Part shown: piece by piece, positions 47,009 to 56,121 of the stretch | How positions within the stretch are numbered: position 1 is the first letter of the stretch | Layout: the number at the start of each line of letters is the position of its first letter | Source: Allofranklinella schreckenbergeri | GTDB lineage: Bacteria; Pseudomonadota; Gammaproteobacteria; Burkholderiales; Burkholderiaceae_C | NCBI RefSeq assembly: GCF_003703475.1 | Contig: NZ_RDQM01000005.1 | Span: forward strand, 62,001 to 126,000 | Direction: 5' to 3' | Length of the DNA: 64,000 nt | The notes under the pieces: model-generated | Told to the model about the DNA's origin: nothing | What the model saw: the letters and a program-made list of their open reading frames with translations, nothing else | The model's database searches: none | Made by a program: the position numbers and the translations under genes

Positions 47009-49465
47009 ATGCTTGCTGCCCCGTTCCGCCCCCGCGCCGCCGCCACCGCCGCCGCGCTGGCCTGCACCCTGGCCGCCGCCTGGCCCGCGGCCCAGGCCCA
47101 AACAGCCAACCCGGCCACCCCGGCCACGGCCCCCGCCACAGCCCCAAGCGCCCCGCAACCGGGCGCGCCCGCCCAAGCGGCCGCCGCCATCCACCTGCCC
47201 GCCCAGCCGCTGGCGCACAGCCTGGCCGCGCTGGCGCAGCGCAGCGGCGCATCGCTGGCCTATGCGCCCGATCTGGTGGCCGGCAAACAGGCCGCCGCCG
47301 TGCAAGGCGCGCCCGGCGTGGCCGCGGCGCTGGCGCAAATGCTGCGCGGCACCGGCCTGCAAGCGCGCCAGCAGGGCCAGACCTGGACGATCCAGCCCGC
47401 CCCCGCGCGCGCCGCCGCCGCAGGCAACGCAGGCGATGCCCAGACCCTGCCCGCCGTCACCGTGCAGGCCGCGCCCGAAACCGCCACCGGCCCCGTGCCG
47501 GGCTACGCCGCGCGCCGCAGCGCCACGGCCACCAAGACGGATACGCCGCTCTTGGAAACGCCACAGTCCGTCAGCGTGGTGGGCGCCGAGGAAATCGAGG
47601 ACCGGGGCGCCACCAACCTGACGGAAATCGGGCGCTATACGGCCGGCGTGCAGGTGGAGTCGTACGGCAATGGCGTGCATTTCAACCAGCTAAATCTGCG
47701 CGGCTTCAATGCCAATGGCTCCACCTACGTCAACGGCCTGCGCGCGCCTTCGTCGGGCTATGTCTCGCGGCTGACGGACTCGTTCGAGGTGGAGCGATTC
47801 GAGGCGCTGCGCGGCCCCAGCTCGGCGCTGTATGGCCTGGGCGATGCGGGCGGCGTCATCAACGTCATCACCAAGCTGGCCGGGCCGGATGCCGAGCGGC
47901 AGGTGCAGGCCGAGCTGGGCGGCCACCGCAAGGCGCTGGGCGTGGACGTGGGCGGCGCGCTGGATGCGCAGCGCAGCCTGCACTGGCGCGTGGTGGGCGC
48001 GGCCAACCACAACCGGCATTTCTTCGCCATTCCCGGCCACGGGCGCCAGACCTACCGGGGCCATGTGCTGGCCCCTTCATTGAGCTGGACGCCCAGCGCC
48101 GACACCAGGCTGACCCTGCATGGCCGCTGGTTCCGCAAGCAGGGCGCAGACCAGGAAACCGAGTTTCTGGGCGCCGACCGCCAGTCGCCCAGCGGCTGGT
48201 CCAACAGCAACCCGAGCTTCAACTTCGGCAACACCCGGCAGGGCGAATGGGGCTACCAGTTCAGCCACCGCCTGCATGCCGGCTGGACGATCCAGCAGCG
48301 CTTCGTGAGCGGCAGCCACCGCTTTCATGGCGGCTGGCTGTATGGCGAAGGCCCGGCCGACCCGCAAACGGGCGAGCTGGCGCAGAGCGCCTATGAAAAC
48401 AACAACCACATGCGCCACACCGCGCTGGACACGCAACTGCAAGGCCAGTGGCACAGCGGCCGCGTGCGCCACACGCTGGCCCTGGGGCTGGATGCGCATG
48501 CATCGCGCTTTGCCAGCGCCAACCGCGAGGATCCCGCAGACAGTTTGAACATCTTCCTGCCACAGTCGCCGCAATACCGCCGCCCTGTGTCGCCGCCCAC
48601 CACGCTCAGTACCGACGAGCAAACCCGCCAGCGCCAGATCGGCCTGTACCTGCAAGACCAGATGCAGCACGGCCCCTGGCGGCTGACGCTGGGCGGGCGC
48701 TACGACCGCGTGCGCACGCGCCTGGACAACCGGCTCGATGACACGCAAACGCGCGAAAAAGACGGCGCCTTCTCCGGCCGCGTGGCGCTGGGCCATGTAT
48801 CGCCCAGCGGCTGGGCGCCGTACCTGAGCTACGCCACCTCCTTCCTGCCCGAAAGCGGCGCCGATGCCCACGGCGCGCTGTTCAAGCCCACGCGCGGCCA
48901 GCAGTGGGAGCTGGGCCTGAAATGGCAACCCAGCGGGCGCGAGCTGCTGCTCACCGCCGCCGTGTTCGACCTGCGCAAGACCAACGTGCCCACCAATGAT
49001 CCCGAGCACTACGGCCACCGGCGCCAGACCGGCGAAGTGCGCTCGCGCGGGCTGGAGCTGGAAGCCAAGGGCGCGCTCACCCGCCAGCTCAAGCTCACCG
49101 CCCAGCTCACCGTGCAGGACGTGAAGATCGCCCGCAGCGAGGACGGCGACCAGGGCAACCGGGTGGACAACGTGCCGCGCGTGCTGGCCTCCGCCTGGCT
49201 GGACTACCGCCTTGCCGCCGCGCCCGGCCTGAGCGCCGGCCTGGGGGTGCGCCACACCGGCAGCCGCTACGCCTACAGCGACAACCAGATCGCCATGCCC
49301 GCCCACACCCTGCTGGACGCCGCGCTGCGCTACGAGCGCGGCCCCTGGCAGGCGGCGCTGAACATCAGCAACCTGAGCAACAGGCACTATGCATCGAGCT
49401 ACGGCTGGGGCTACTACCCCGGCCTGCCGCGCACGGTGACGGCCACGGCCACCTACCGCTGGTAA
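47009..49465 (+). CDS. TonB-dependent siderophore receptor with N-terminal STN signalling domain
   Basis: 818-residue outer-membrane transporter. Signal peptide 1-30 (ending AAQA); STN (secretin/TonB short N-terminal) domain about 59-130 (IHLPAQPLAHSLAALAQRSGASLAYAPDL split as IHLPAQPLAHSLAALAQRSG); then a TonB-box-like LPAVTVQA; plug domain (ETPQSVSVVGAEEIEDRGATNLTEIGRYTAGVQ), YGLGDAGGVINVITK and a beta-barrel ending YPGLPRTVTATATYRW. The STN domain means it signals to an anti-sigma factor. Homology to FpvA/FhuE-type receptors suggests a ferric siderophore, but its location inside the cobalamin cluster leaves other metal complexes open. Confidence 0.9.
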   Translation: MLAAPFRPRAAATAAALACTLAAAWPAAQAQTANPATPATAPATAPSAPQPGAPAQAAAAIHLPAQPLAHSLAALAQRSGASLAYAPDLVAGKQAAAVQGAPGVAAALAQMLRGTGLQARQQGQTWTIQPAPARAAAAGNAGDAQTLPAVTVQAAPETATGPVPGYAARRSATATKTDTPLLETPQSVSVVGAEEIEDRGATNLTEIGRYTAGVQVESYGNGVHFNQLNLRGFNANGSTYVNGLRAPSSGYVSRLTDSFEVERFEALRGPSSALYGLGDAGGVINVITKLAGPDAERQVQAELGGHRKALGVDVGGALDAQRSLHWRVVGAANHNRHFFAIPGHGRQTYRGHVLAPSLSWTPSADTRLTLHGRWFRKQGADQETEFLGADRQSPSGWSNSNPSFNFGNTRQGEWGYQFSHRLHAGWTIQQRFVSGSHRFHGGWLYGEGPADPQTGELAQSAYENNNHMRHTALDTQLQGQWHSGRVRHTLALGLDAHASRFASANREDPADSLNIFLPQSPQYRRPVSPPTTLSTDEQTRQRQIGLYLQDQMQHGPWRLTLGGRYDRVRTRLDNRLDDTQTREKDGAFSGRVALGHVSPSGWAPYLSYATSFLPESGADAHGALFKPTRGQQWELGLKWQPSGRELLLTAAVFDLRKTNVPTNDPEHYGHRRQTGEVRSRGLELEAKGALTRQLKLTAQLTVQDVKIARSEDGDQGNRVDNVPRVLASAWLDYRLAAAPGLSAGLGVRHTGSRYAYSDNQIAMPAHTLLDAALRYERGPWQAALNISNLSNRHYASSYGWGYYPGLPRTVTATATYRW

Positions 49466-49584
49466 GCCGCGCGCTGGCGGCAGGCGGCTTGCCCGCTTGC
49501 ATGCCGGGCAGGCTGCCTGCAAGGCGCCTTGCGAGGTGCCTTCAAGGTGCAGGCCGCGCCGCCGCCGTGGCGCGCGGCGCTGGC

Positions 49585-49821
49585 TCACCGCGCATCGCCC
49601 GGCGCGGGCGGGGCATCGGGCACGCGCTCCAGCACGGCCAGAAAATCCTCGCGCCGCCCCTGCGCCGCCTCGGCGCGCAGGTGCTCCAGCGTCAGCCAAC
49701 TGGCCAGCTTCTCCGCCGTGGCGCTGGCAATGAACTGGTTGACGGAAATGCCATCGCGGGCGGCCAGCTCTTTCACTTTGCGGTGGATGGAATCGGGCAG
49801 GCGAATCGTCAGGGCGGTCAT
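49585..49821 (-). CDS. Ribbon-helix-helix antitoxin of a PIN-type TA pair
   Basis: 78 residues: TALTIRLPDSIHRKVKELAARDGISVNQFIASATAEKLASW (TIRLPDSIHRKVKELAARDG then SVNQFIASATAEKL) is a CopG/HicB-like RHH. It overlaps the PIN gene stop by four bases. In this pair the toxin gene is first and the antitoxin second, the reverse of the usual order. Confidence 0.85.
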   Translation of the reverse strand: MTALTIRLPDSIHRKVKELAARDGISVNQFIASATAEKLASWLTLEHLRAEAAQGRREDFLAVLERVPDAPPAPGDAR

Positions 49822-50240
49822 GGGGCGCTCTCCAGAAGGTTCAAGAATTCAGCAGGCGTGAGGGCTTGGATACCAAAGGCCGATGTGCCCCGGAAATCCC
49901 GCGTGTTGTGCGTGATGATGTAACGGCTGGCCGAGGCCACGGCGCATTCCAGCACCATGTCGTCGTCGGCATCGCGCAGGAAAGGGCGCCACAGGTAATA
50001 CACATCCTGCAAATGCGCCAGCGAGGCCAGGTAGCGCAGAAAACCCTGCATTTGCGCCACGTCAACGCCTGCGGGCACATGCTCTGGCCGCGTGAGGACG
50101 GCCTGCCACTCCATGTACAGCGCCACCGACAGGGCCGGGCGGAACCTGGGCGATGGCAATTGCCGCAGCAAATGGTGGCTCGCGCCGCTTTTGGAGCGCA
50201 TCGCAGCCACCAGCACGGAGGTATCCAGAACGACTAGCAT
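49818..50240 (-). CDS. PIN-domain toxin (COG1569 family)
   Basis: 140-residue predicted metal-dependent RNase. Acidic active-site residues: VVLDTSVLVAAMRS (Asp6), MEWQAVL (Glu), and DADDDMVLECAVASAS; THNTRDF near the C-terminus is typical. Start at 50240 (MLVVLDTSVL); the frame upstream to 50522 overlaps the PepSY gene antisense and lacks homology. Paired with the RHH antitoxin. Confidence 0.87.
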   Translation of the reverse strand: MLVVLDTSVLVAAMRSKSGASHHLLRQLPSPRFRPALSVALYMEWQAVLTRPEHVPAGVDVAQMQGFLRYLASLAHLQDVYYLWRPFLRDADDDMVLECAVASASRYIITHNTRDFRGTSAFGIQALTPAEFLNLLESAP

Positions 50241-50348
50241 AGTTATGCCAGTGTAACCACTCAAGCCCCAAAAGCACAGCCCGGCCCCACTGCTTCCCCA
50301 CTTTTTGCCCCATTTCTTTGAACAGGCTCTTGTTCCGCTTCTTTTCTT

Positions 50349-51740
50349 ATGCCCCCGCCGCCCACCCAAGCCCGCCCCAAGCCATCCCGCCTGCTGCGCC
50401 CGGCCTTGCTCAAACTGCACCGCTGGGCGGGCCTGGCCTTGGCCGCCTTTCTGGTGCTCACCGGCCTGACCGGGGCCGTGATGGCCTGGACGGACGAGCT
50501 GGACGCGCTGCTGAACCCGCACATGCTGCGCACGCCCGGCACGCCGGCGCTGGATGCGGCGCAGTTGCTGGCGCTGGCCGCGCAGGTGGAGGCCGCGCAG
50601 CCGTCGCTACGAGTGACCAGCCTGCCGCTGGCGCTGGAGCCGGGGCAGGCGGCCATGCTGCGCGTGGCGGCCAAACCGAATGCGGATGCCAGCACGGGCA
50701 CGGACGCGGGCACGGACGCGGGCGCGGACGCGGGCACGGGCGCAGGCAAGAACGCACCACTGGGCTTTGACCAGTTGTTCGTGCATCCGGCCAGCGGCCA
50801 GATTCTGGGCCAGCGGCAGTGGGGCCAGTGGCGCGGCGGCTCGCTGGCGCAGGCGCGGCAAGACCTGCTGCCCTTCATCTACAGGCTGCACTACAGCCTG
50901 CACCTGCCCGGCGAGTGGGGCGTGTGGCTGATGGGCGGCGTGGCCTTGCTGTGGGCGCTGGATTGCCTGTGGGCGCTGGCGCTGGCCTTCCCCAGCCGCA
51001 AGGCCTGGCGCAAGTCCTTCGCGTTTCGCTGGGGCGCGGGCGGGCACAAGCTGACGTTCGATCTGCACCGCTCGGGCAGCGTGTGGCTGTGGCCGCTGCT
51101 GCTGGTGCTGGCCATTACCGGCGTGGGGCTGAACCTGCGCACGGAGGTCATGCAGCCGCTGGTGGCGTGGTTTTCGCCCGTGCCGCCCGAGCCCTGGGCG
51201 GGCCGCCAGCCCCTGCCCCCAGGGCAAGCGGCCATCGGGCGCGAGCGCGCGCTGCAACTGGCGCTGGAGCAGGCGCGGCAGCGGGGCTGGCTGAGCGATG
51301 CGCCGAGCGCCGCCGCCTCATCGCCAGCCGCGCCAGCCTCACCCGCCACGTCCGCCACGCCCGCCCCCGCCGCCGCCAAGGCGCTGGGCTTGCAGCCCTG
51401 GCGGCTGCACGACTGGCAGGATGAAGACGGGCTGTACGCCGTGGCCTTTGCCGCGCCGGGGCGCGAGCCTTACGGCCCGGCGCTGGGGCCGCACTGGGTG
51501 TATCTGGATGCCGCAAGCGGCACCGTGGCAGGCGTGCGCACGGGCCTGGGTGGCAGCGCGGGCGAGGTGTTCATGGCCGCGCAGTACCCGCTGCACTCGG
51601 GCCGCATTCTGGGCGTGGCAGGCCGCGCGCTGGTCAGCCTGCTGGGGCTGGCGGTGGCCGTCATCAGCGTGACGGGGGTGATGATTTGGCTGCGCAAGCG
51701 CCGCGCCGGGCTGCCCCAGCGCACGGCGCCAAAGGGCTGA
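50349..51740 (+). CDS. PepSY-associated transmembrane protein (iron-uptake type)
   Basis: 463 residues, four transmembrane segments: about 20-45 (LHRWAGLALAAFLVLTGLTGAV), 192-215, 238-262 (VWLWPLLLVLAITGVGLNL) and 425-447 (LVSLLGLAVAVISVTGVMIW). Two PepSY-like periplasmic regions. Relatives (PiuB/FsqB) sit beside siderophore receptors and are thought to help reduce or release iron in the periplasm, which fits the TonB receptor 0.9 kb upstream. Residues 116-134 contain a small DAGT repeat encoded by a 12-bp tandem repeat near 50695-50748. Confidence 0.85.
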   Translation: MPPPPTQARPKPSRLLRPALLKLHRWAGLALAAFLVLTGLTGAVMAWTDELDALLNPHMLRTPGTPALDAAQLLALAAQVEAAQPSLRVTSLPLALEPGQAAMLRVAAKPNADASTGTDAGTDAGADAGTGAGKNAPLGFDQLFVHPASGQILGQRQWGQWRGGSLAQARQDLLPFIYRLHYSLHLPGEWGVWLMGGVALLWALDCLWALALAFPSRKAWRKSFAFRWGAGGHKLTFDLHRSGSVWLWPLLLVLAITGVGLNLRTEVMQPLVAWFSPVPPEPWAGRQPLPPGQAAIGRERALQLALEQARQRGWLSDAPSAAASSPAAPASPATSATPAPAAAKALGLQPWRLHDWQDEDGLYAVAFAAPGREPYGPALGPHWVYLDAASGTVAGVRTGLGGSAGEVFMAAQYPLHSGRILGVAGRALVSLLGLAVAVISVTGVMIWLRKRRAGLPQRTAPKG

Positions 51741-51827
51741 TGGCAACCAGCGCGGGCGGCGGCTGACGCGCTCTCCCAGGCGATACCGCCACAATCGCGC
51801 CTGGCGCAACAAAACAGGACAACCCAG

Positions 51828-53282
51828 GTGGAGCAAGTGCAAAACGAAACTGCCCGCGTGCAGGGCTGGTGCCCTGGCGCATGGCGGCCCATGCCGTCGG
51901 GCGATGGGCTGGTGCTACGCGCGCGGCCGCCGCTGGGGCGGCTGACGGCGGCGCAATGCCTGCGCCTGGCGCGGCTGGCGGCCTCGCACGGGGCAGGGGT
52001 GGTGGAGCTATCCAGCCGCGCCAACGTGCAGTTGCGCGGCCTTGCCGATGCGCGCCATGCGACGGTGTTGCGCGCGCTGGCGGGGGCGGGCCTGCTCGAT
52101 GCCGATGCGGCGCTGGAGCGGCGGCGCAACGTGGTGATCGATCCGCTGTGGCGCGCGGGCGATGGCGTGTTGGCGCTGGCACAGCGCTTGCAGGCCGCTA
52201 TCGCCCAAGCGCCGGGGCTGGCGGATTTGCCCGCCAAGTTTGGCTGGGCCGTGGTGCGCAACGCCCAGGGCTTGCAGGAGTGGCCTGCCGATGTGCGCTT
52301 GCTGCCCGCAGCGCCAGGGTCTGCTGCCTCGCCTGAAGGGCGACCGGCGGCCTGGTGGGTGCAGCCCGATGGGCAGCCCTGGGCGCTGGCCGCCGCCACC
52401 GCAGAGGATGCCGTGGCCACCGCCATCGCGCTGGCGCAGTGGTGCGCCGCGCAGGCACAGGCGTTGCGCCAGCAGGGGCAACGGCCAATGCGTTTGCGCG
52501 CACTGCTGGCCGCCTGGCAAGCGGCGCAGCCACCGGCACTGGCTGCCATGCAGGCCGCGCAACAAACCGCACAAAAAAACACGCAAGAGGCTGCCCCCAA
52601 AACCGCCTCGCCGTGGCCCAGCATGCCGCCCTGGCCTTTGCCCGCAGGAGTGTGGCGCTGCGCCCTGCCTGCGGCAGGGCCCTCGGCGCCCCCACTCCCG
52701 CCTGCACCGGGTTGGTTGCCCGGCCTGGGTTGGCTGGCGGCGGCGCCGCTGGGCCGCATATCGGCCCGCGCGCTGGCGCGCCTGGCAGGCGCTTTGCACG
52801 AAGCGCCCGGCGCAGTGCCAGGCGCGCCTTTGCTGCGCATCACGCCCTGGCGCATGGTGTTGATCGAGATGGCCCAAAAGCCCGATACCCATTGGCTGCA
52901 AGCAGCGGGTTTGCTGGATGCGCAGCAGTGGCTCACCGGCGCTGACGACGCCCGCTTGCGCGTTTCAGCCTGCCCGGGCGCGCCCGCCTGCCATCAGGCG
53001 CTGACGCCGACCCAGGCGCTGGCGCTGGCGCTGGCCGAGCACGTGCCGCCCGGCGCGCATCTGCATATTTCCGGCTGCCCCAAGGGCTGCGCCCGCCAGC
53101 AGCCCGCCACCGTCACGCTGTACGCCACGCCGCCCGAGGCCCGCGGCGGCTGCGCCGCCCCGCCCCTGTTTGCGCTGGTGCGCAACGGGGCTTGCCACGA
53201 CCGGCCCAGCGCGTATTGGAGCGCGCAGGCGCTGCACGAGCCGCCCGCGCTGGTGGCCGCACGGCTGTTTGCCCAGCCGTAG
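51828..53282 (+). CDS. cobG: Precorrin-3B synthase CobG
   Basis: 484-residue monooxygenase of the aerobic B12 route that converts precorrin-3A to precorrin-3B. Sulfite/nitrite-reductase-like fold with 4Fe-4S/heme-type cysteines C382, C388 (ACPGAPAC) and C417, C421 (SGCPKGC). N-terminal ferredoxin-like half RLARLAASHGAGVVELSSRANVQLRGL. GTG start at 51828 with AGGA eight bases upstream. A long Ala/Gln/Pro-rich insert around residues 220-290 is unusual. Presence of CobG marks the oxygen-dependent pathway. MITE M2 lies after it. Confidence 0.92.
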   Translation: MEQVQNETARVQGWCPGAWRPMPSGDGLVLRARPPLGRLTAAQCLRLARLAASHGAGVVELSSRANVQLRGLADARHATVLRALAGAGLLDADAALERRRNVVIDPLWRAGDGVLALAQRLQAAIAQAPGLADLPAKFGWAVVRNAQGLQEWPADVRLLPAAPGSAASPEGRPAAWWVQPDGQPWALAAATAEDAVATAIALAQWCAAQAQALRQQGQRPMRLRALLAAWQAAQPPALAAMQAAQQTAQKNTQEAAPKTASPWPSMPPWPLPAGVWRCALPAAGPSAPPLPPAPGWLPGLGWLAAAPLGRISARALARLAGALHEAPGAVPGAPLLRITPWRMVLIEMAQKPDTHWLQAAGLLDAQQWLTGADDARLRVSACPGAPACHQALTPTQALALALAEHVPPGAHLHISGCPKGCARQQPATVTLYATPPEARGGCAAPPLFALVRNGACHDRPSAYWSAQALHEPPALVAARLFAQP

Positions 53283-53342
53283 CGCGGCCCATCCCCTCCG
53301 CCCCTGCCCGCACTGCCCCCACACCGCTGCTGGCCCACGCTC

Positions 53343-53616
53343 TAGAGCGTGTGATGCACTTTCCGCCCCCCGCGAGAGCGCCCCGGCGTGTGCAGTGCAA
53401 GGCGCTGGCCCCGCCGCAGCCTGGCTGCGCTGCAAGGGGGCGGCAACGCCGCAATGCGCATGCCGGGGCGCTTCTCCCTTCGGGCTGGCCCCAAAACCAT
53501 GCACTCGCTGCGCCCTCTCGCTTGCCAAGGCAGCCAGCCTTGGCGGCGCGCGCCGCCTTGCGATTACACGGTTTTGGGGCCAGCGCGGGGGAGCGCAAAG
53601 TGCATAACACGCTCTA
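53343..53616 (-). mobile_element. MITE-like element, copy M2 (274 bp)
   Basis: Inverted relative to M1: its plus strand reads as the reverse complement of M1 with few differences (for example AACACGCTCTA instead of ATCACACGCTCTA at one end). Ends TAGAGCGTGTGATGCACTTT. Located between cobG and cobH, so it splits the cobalamin operon. Confidence 0.88.
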
Positions 53617-53694
53617 GAAACACGCGCTCAAGCGACGCCACCGGGCGCTATCATCCTGCCCCTTTTACCTAGGCAAAAAGGGCAGGCAAGGCCG

Positions 53695-54324
53695 ATGCAA
53701 CACGTTTACGAGACCGATGGCGCCGCGATTTACCGGCAGTCTTTCGCCATCATCAGGCGCGAGGCCGATCTGGGCCGCTTTTCCCCCTTGGAGGAGCGCG
53801 TGGTGGTGCGCATGATCCATGCCGCCGGACTGGTGGAGTTGGCGCGCGATGTGGCGTTTTCCCCCGGCATGGCGCAAGCGGCGCAGCAGGCGCTGGAGGC
53901 GGGCGCGCCCGTGCTGTGCGATGCGCGCATGGTCAGCGAAGGCATTACCCGCGCGCGCCTGCCAGCCGACAACCCCATCATCTGCACGCTGCACGATGCG
54001 CGCACGCCCGCGCTGGCGCAGCAGTTGGGCACCACGCGCAGCGCGGCGGCGGTGGAGCTGTGGCGACCGCACCTGGCCGGGGCGGTGGTGGCCATTGGCA
54101 ATGCACCCACGGCGCTGTTTCACCTGCTCAACATGTTGCAAGAGCCTGATTGCCCGCGCCCGGCAGCCATCATCGGCTGCCCGGTGGGCTTTGTAGGCGC
54201 GGCGGAATCGAAAGAGGCGCTGCTGCACACGCTGCCCGCCCCGGCGCTGATCGTGCACGGGCGTTTGGGCGGCTCGGCCATCACCGTGGCGGCCATCAAT
54301 GCGCTGGCCAGCAGCGCCGAGTGA
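53695..54324 (+). CDS. cobH: Precorrin-8X methylmutase CobH
   Basis: 209 residues; shifts a methyl group from C11 to C12 to give hydrogenobyrinic acid. IYRQSFAIIRREADLGRF, RMIHAAGLVELARDV (catalytic His in MIHA), GAPVLCDARMVSEGI, AIGNAPTALFHLLNML and GCPVGFVGAAESKEAL are family motifs. The stop overlaps the cobI start by one base (TGATG), so cobH-cobI are coupled. Confidence 0.95.
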   Translation: MQHVYETDGAAIYRQSFAIIRREADLGRFSPLEERVVVRMIHAAGLVELARDVAFSPGMAQAAQQALEAGAPVLCDARMVSEGITRARLPADNPIICTLHDARTPALAQQLGTTRSAAAVELWRPHLAGAVVAIGNAPTALFHLLNMLQEPDCPRPAAIIGCPVGFVGAAESKEALLHTLPAPALIVHGRLGGSAITVAAINALASSAE

Positions 54325-55139
54325 TGCACCCCGACACCCCGATGACGATGCGCACAGACGAGCAACCCGGCGGCAGCGGCCACCACCACGGCAACGCCAG
54401 CCAGGGCGTGATCTGCGTGGGGCTGGGCCCGGGCGACCCGGAGCTGATGAGCCTCAAAGCCGCGCGGCTGGTGCGCCAGGCGCGACAGGTGGCGTATTTC
54501 CGCAAGGCCGGGCGCGCGGGCATGGCGCGCCAAATCGTGCAGGGCCTGCTCGCGCCCGATGCGGTGGAGCACGCGATGGAATACCCCGTCACCACTGAGA
54601 TCCCTCTGGACGACCCGGCCTACGCCCGCACCCTGGCGGCGTTTTACGACCACTGGTGCCAGCGCCTGGCCGCGCTCTCGCGCACGGCGCAAGTGGTGGT
54701 GTTGTGCGAGGGCGACCCGCTGCTGTACGGCTCCTTCATGCATCTGTACGTGCGGCTGCGCGCGCGCGGCGATGTGCCGCTGGAGCTGGTGCCCGGCATC
54801 CCCGGCATGGTCGGCTGCTGGCACGCCGCCGGCCTGCCCATGACCTGGGGCGACGACACCCTGGCGGTGCTGCCGGGCACGCTGCCCGAGCAGGCGCTGG
54901 CGCAGCGCATGCGCGAGGCCGATGCGCTGGTGGTGATGAAGGTTGGGCGCAACCTGCCGCGCATCCGCCGCGCGCTGGCTCAGGCGGGGCGGCTGGAGGC
55001 TGCCTGGCTGGTCGAGCACGGCACCATGGCGCGCCAGCGCGTGCGCCGCCTGCTGGAGGTGCCCGAGCAGGAAAGCCCGTACTTCTCCATCGTGCTCGCG
55101 CCCGGCCACGGCCGCCGCCCCGTGGCGCAGGACGCCTAA
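54324..55139 (+). CDS. cobI: Precorrin-2 C20-methyltransferase CobI
   Basis: 271-residue SAM-dependent methyltransferase that turns precorrin-2 into precorrin-3A. Tetrapyrrole methylase motifs: VGLGPGDPELMSLKAARLV, VVLCEGDPLLYGSFMHLY (glycine-rich SAM loop), VPGIPGMVGCWHAAGLP. Uses ATG 54324, coupled to cobH. A short His/Gly-rich N-terminal leader (residues 15-24) precedes the core. Confidence 0.95.
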   Translation: MHPDTPMTMRTDEQPGGSGHHHGNASQGVICVGLGPGDPELMSLKAARLVRQARQVAYFRKAGRAGMARQIVQGLLAPDAVEHAMEYPVTTEIPLDDPAYARTLAAFYDHWCQRLAALSRTAQVVVLCEGDPLLYGSFMHLYVRLRARGDVPLELVPGIPGMVGCWHAAGLPMTWGDDTLAVLPGTLPEQALAQRMREADALVVMKVGRNLPRIRRALAQAGRLEAAWLVEHGTMARQRVRRLLEVPEQESPYFSIVLAPGHGRRPVAQDA

Positions 55140-55145
55140 GCCATA

Positions 55146-55222
55146 TTCATATCAAAAGAAAAATCACTTCAATAGCATCATACCGAAACAAGGCAGTTTT
55201 ATTTCTTATTGATTGATAAAAA
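55146..55222 (+). repeat. AT-rich palindromic repeat, copy R11
   Basis: Forward copy: TTCATATCAAAAGAAAAATC, core CATCATACCGAAACAAGG, right arm ATTTCTTATTGATTGATAAA. It is the whole cobI-cobJ spacer, and the first usable ATG of cobJ is at its edge. Confidence 0.92.
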
Positions 55223-56121
55223 TGGAAAATACCTCTATGCAAACCCAGCCCGCCGCCACCGCTGGGCGGTTATACGTGCTGGGGTTGGGGCCGGGCGACG
55301 CCGCCCATACCACCCCGGCGGCGCTGCTGGCGCTGCACGCCGTCAGCGACGTGCTGGGCTACTTCCCCTACGTAGCGCGGGCGCGCCTGGCTTGGGAACA
55401 CAACCAGGCCAGCGCACCGCACGCAGCCCTGCCGCAACCGCACTGGCACCCGTCGGATAACCGCGAGGAACTGGCCCGCGCACGCGAGGCGCTGGCGCTG
55501 GCCGCGCAAGGGCGGCAGGTGGCGCTGGTGTCCTCGGGCGATCCGGGCGTGTTTGCGATGGCAGCGGCGGTGTTCGAGGCCATCGACAGCGCCGCCCCCG
55601 CCGAGCAAGCCCTTTGGCAGGCACTGGATGTGCAGGTGCTGCCCGGCGTGACCGCCATGCTGGCCGCCGCCGCGCGCGTGGGTGCGCCGCTGGGGCACGA
55701 CTTTTGCTGCATCAACCTCTCGGACAACCTCAAGCCCTGGGCCGTGATCGAGCAGCGCGTGCGCCTGGCGCTGGAGGCCGATTTCGCCCTGGCGCTGTAC
55801 AACCCGCGCTCGCGCAGCCGCCCCGAAGGCTTTGCCCGCCTGCTGCAACTGCTGGGCCGCCATTGCGAGCCAGAGCGGCTGCTGATCTTTGCCCACGCCG
55901 TGTGCACGCCGCAAGAGCGCATCCACACCTGCGCGCTGGCGCAGGCGCGCGAGGACATGGCCGATATGCGCACCGTGGTGCTCATCGGCAGCAGCGCCAC
56001 CCGGCGCGTGGGGCGCTGGGTGTATACGCCACGCTTTCATGCGGGATCGGCAGGCGTGGCCGATGCTGCGGATGCCACTGCCGGGGGCGACGCAGGCCCG
56101 CCCGCATCCCCTGGGCCATGA
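55222..56121 (+). CDS. cobJ: Precorrin-3B C17-methyltransferase CobJ
   Basis: About 299 residues; methylates C17 and contracts the ring. VLGLGPGDAAHTTPAALLAL, DVLGYFPYV, LVSSGDPGVFAMAAAVFE, VLPGVTAMLAAAARVGAPLGHDF (VLPGVTAMLAAAARVGAPLG) and ALYNPRSRSRPEGFARLLQL are diagnostic. Start uncertain: TTG 55213, ATG 55222 or ATG 55237. The 3' end overlaps cobK tail-to-tail by 85 bases with Ala/Gly-rich, probably disordered C-termini. Confidence 0.93.
   Translation: MENTSMQTQPAATAGRLYVLGLGPGDAAHTTPAALLALHAVSDVLGYFPYVARARLAWEHNQASAPHAALPQPHWHPSDNREELARAREALALAAQGRQVALVSSGDPGVFAMAAAVFEAIDSAAPAEQALWQALDVQVLPGVTAMLAAAARVGAPLGHDFCCINLSDNLKPWAVIEQRVRLALEADFALALYNPRSRSRPEGFARLLQLLGRHCEPERLLIFAHAVCTPQERIHTCALAQAREDMADMRTVVLIGSSATRRVGRWVYTPRFHAGSAGVADAADATAGGDAGPPASPGP

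Noticed and set aside
45790-48396. 868-codon plus-strand ORF across the TacA/TacT genes and TonB receptor start
   Set aside because: It overlaps two well-supported gene sets on different strands and has Arg/Pro/Gly-skewed composition without motifs.
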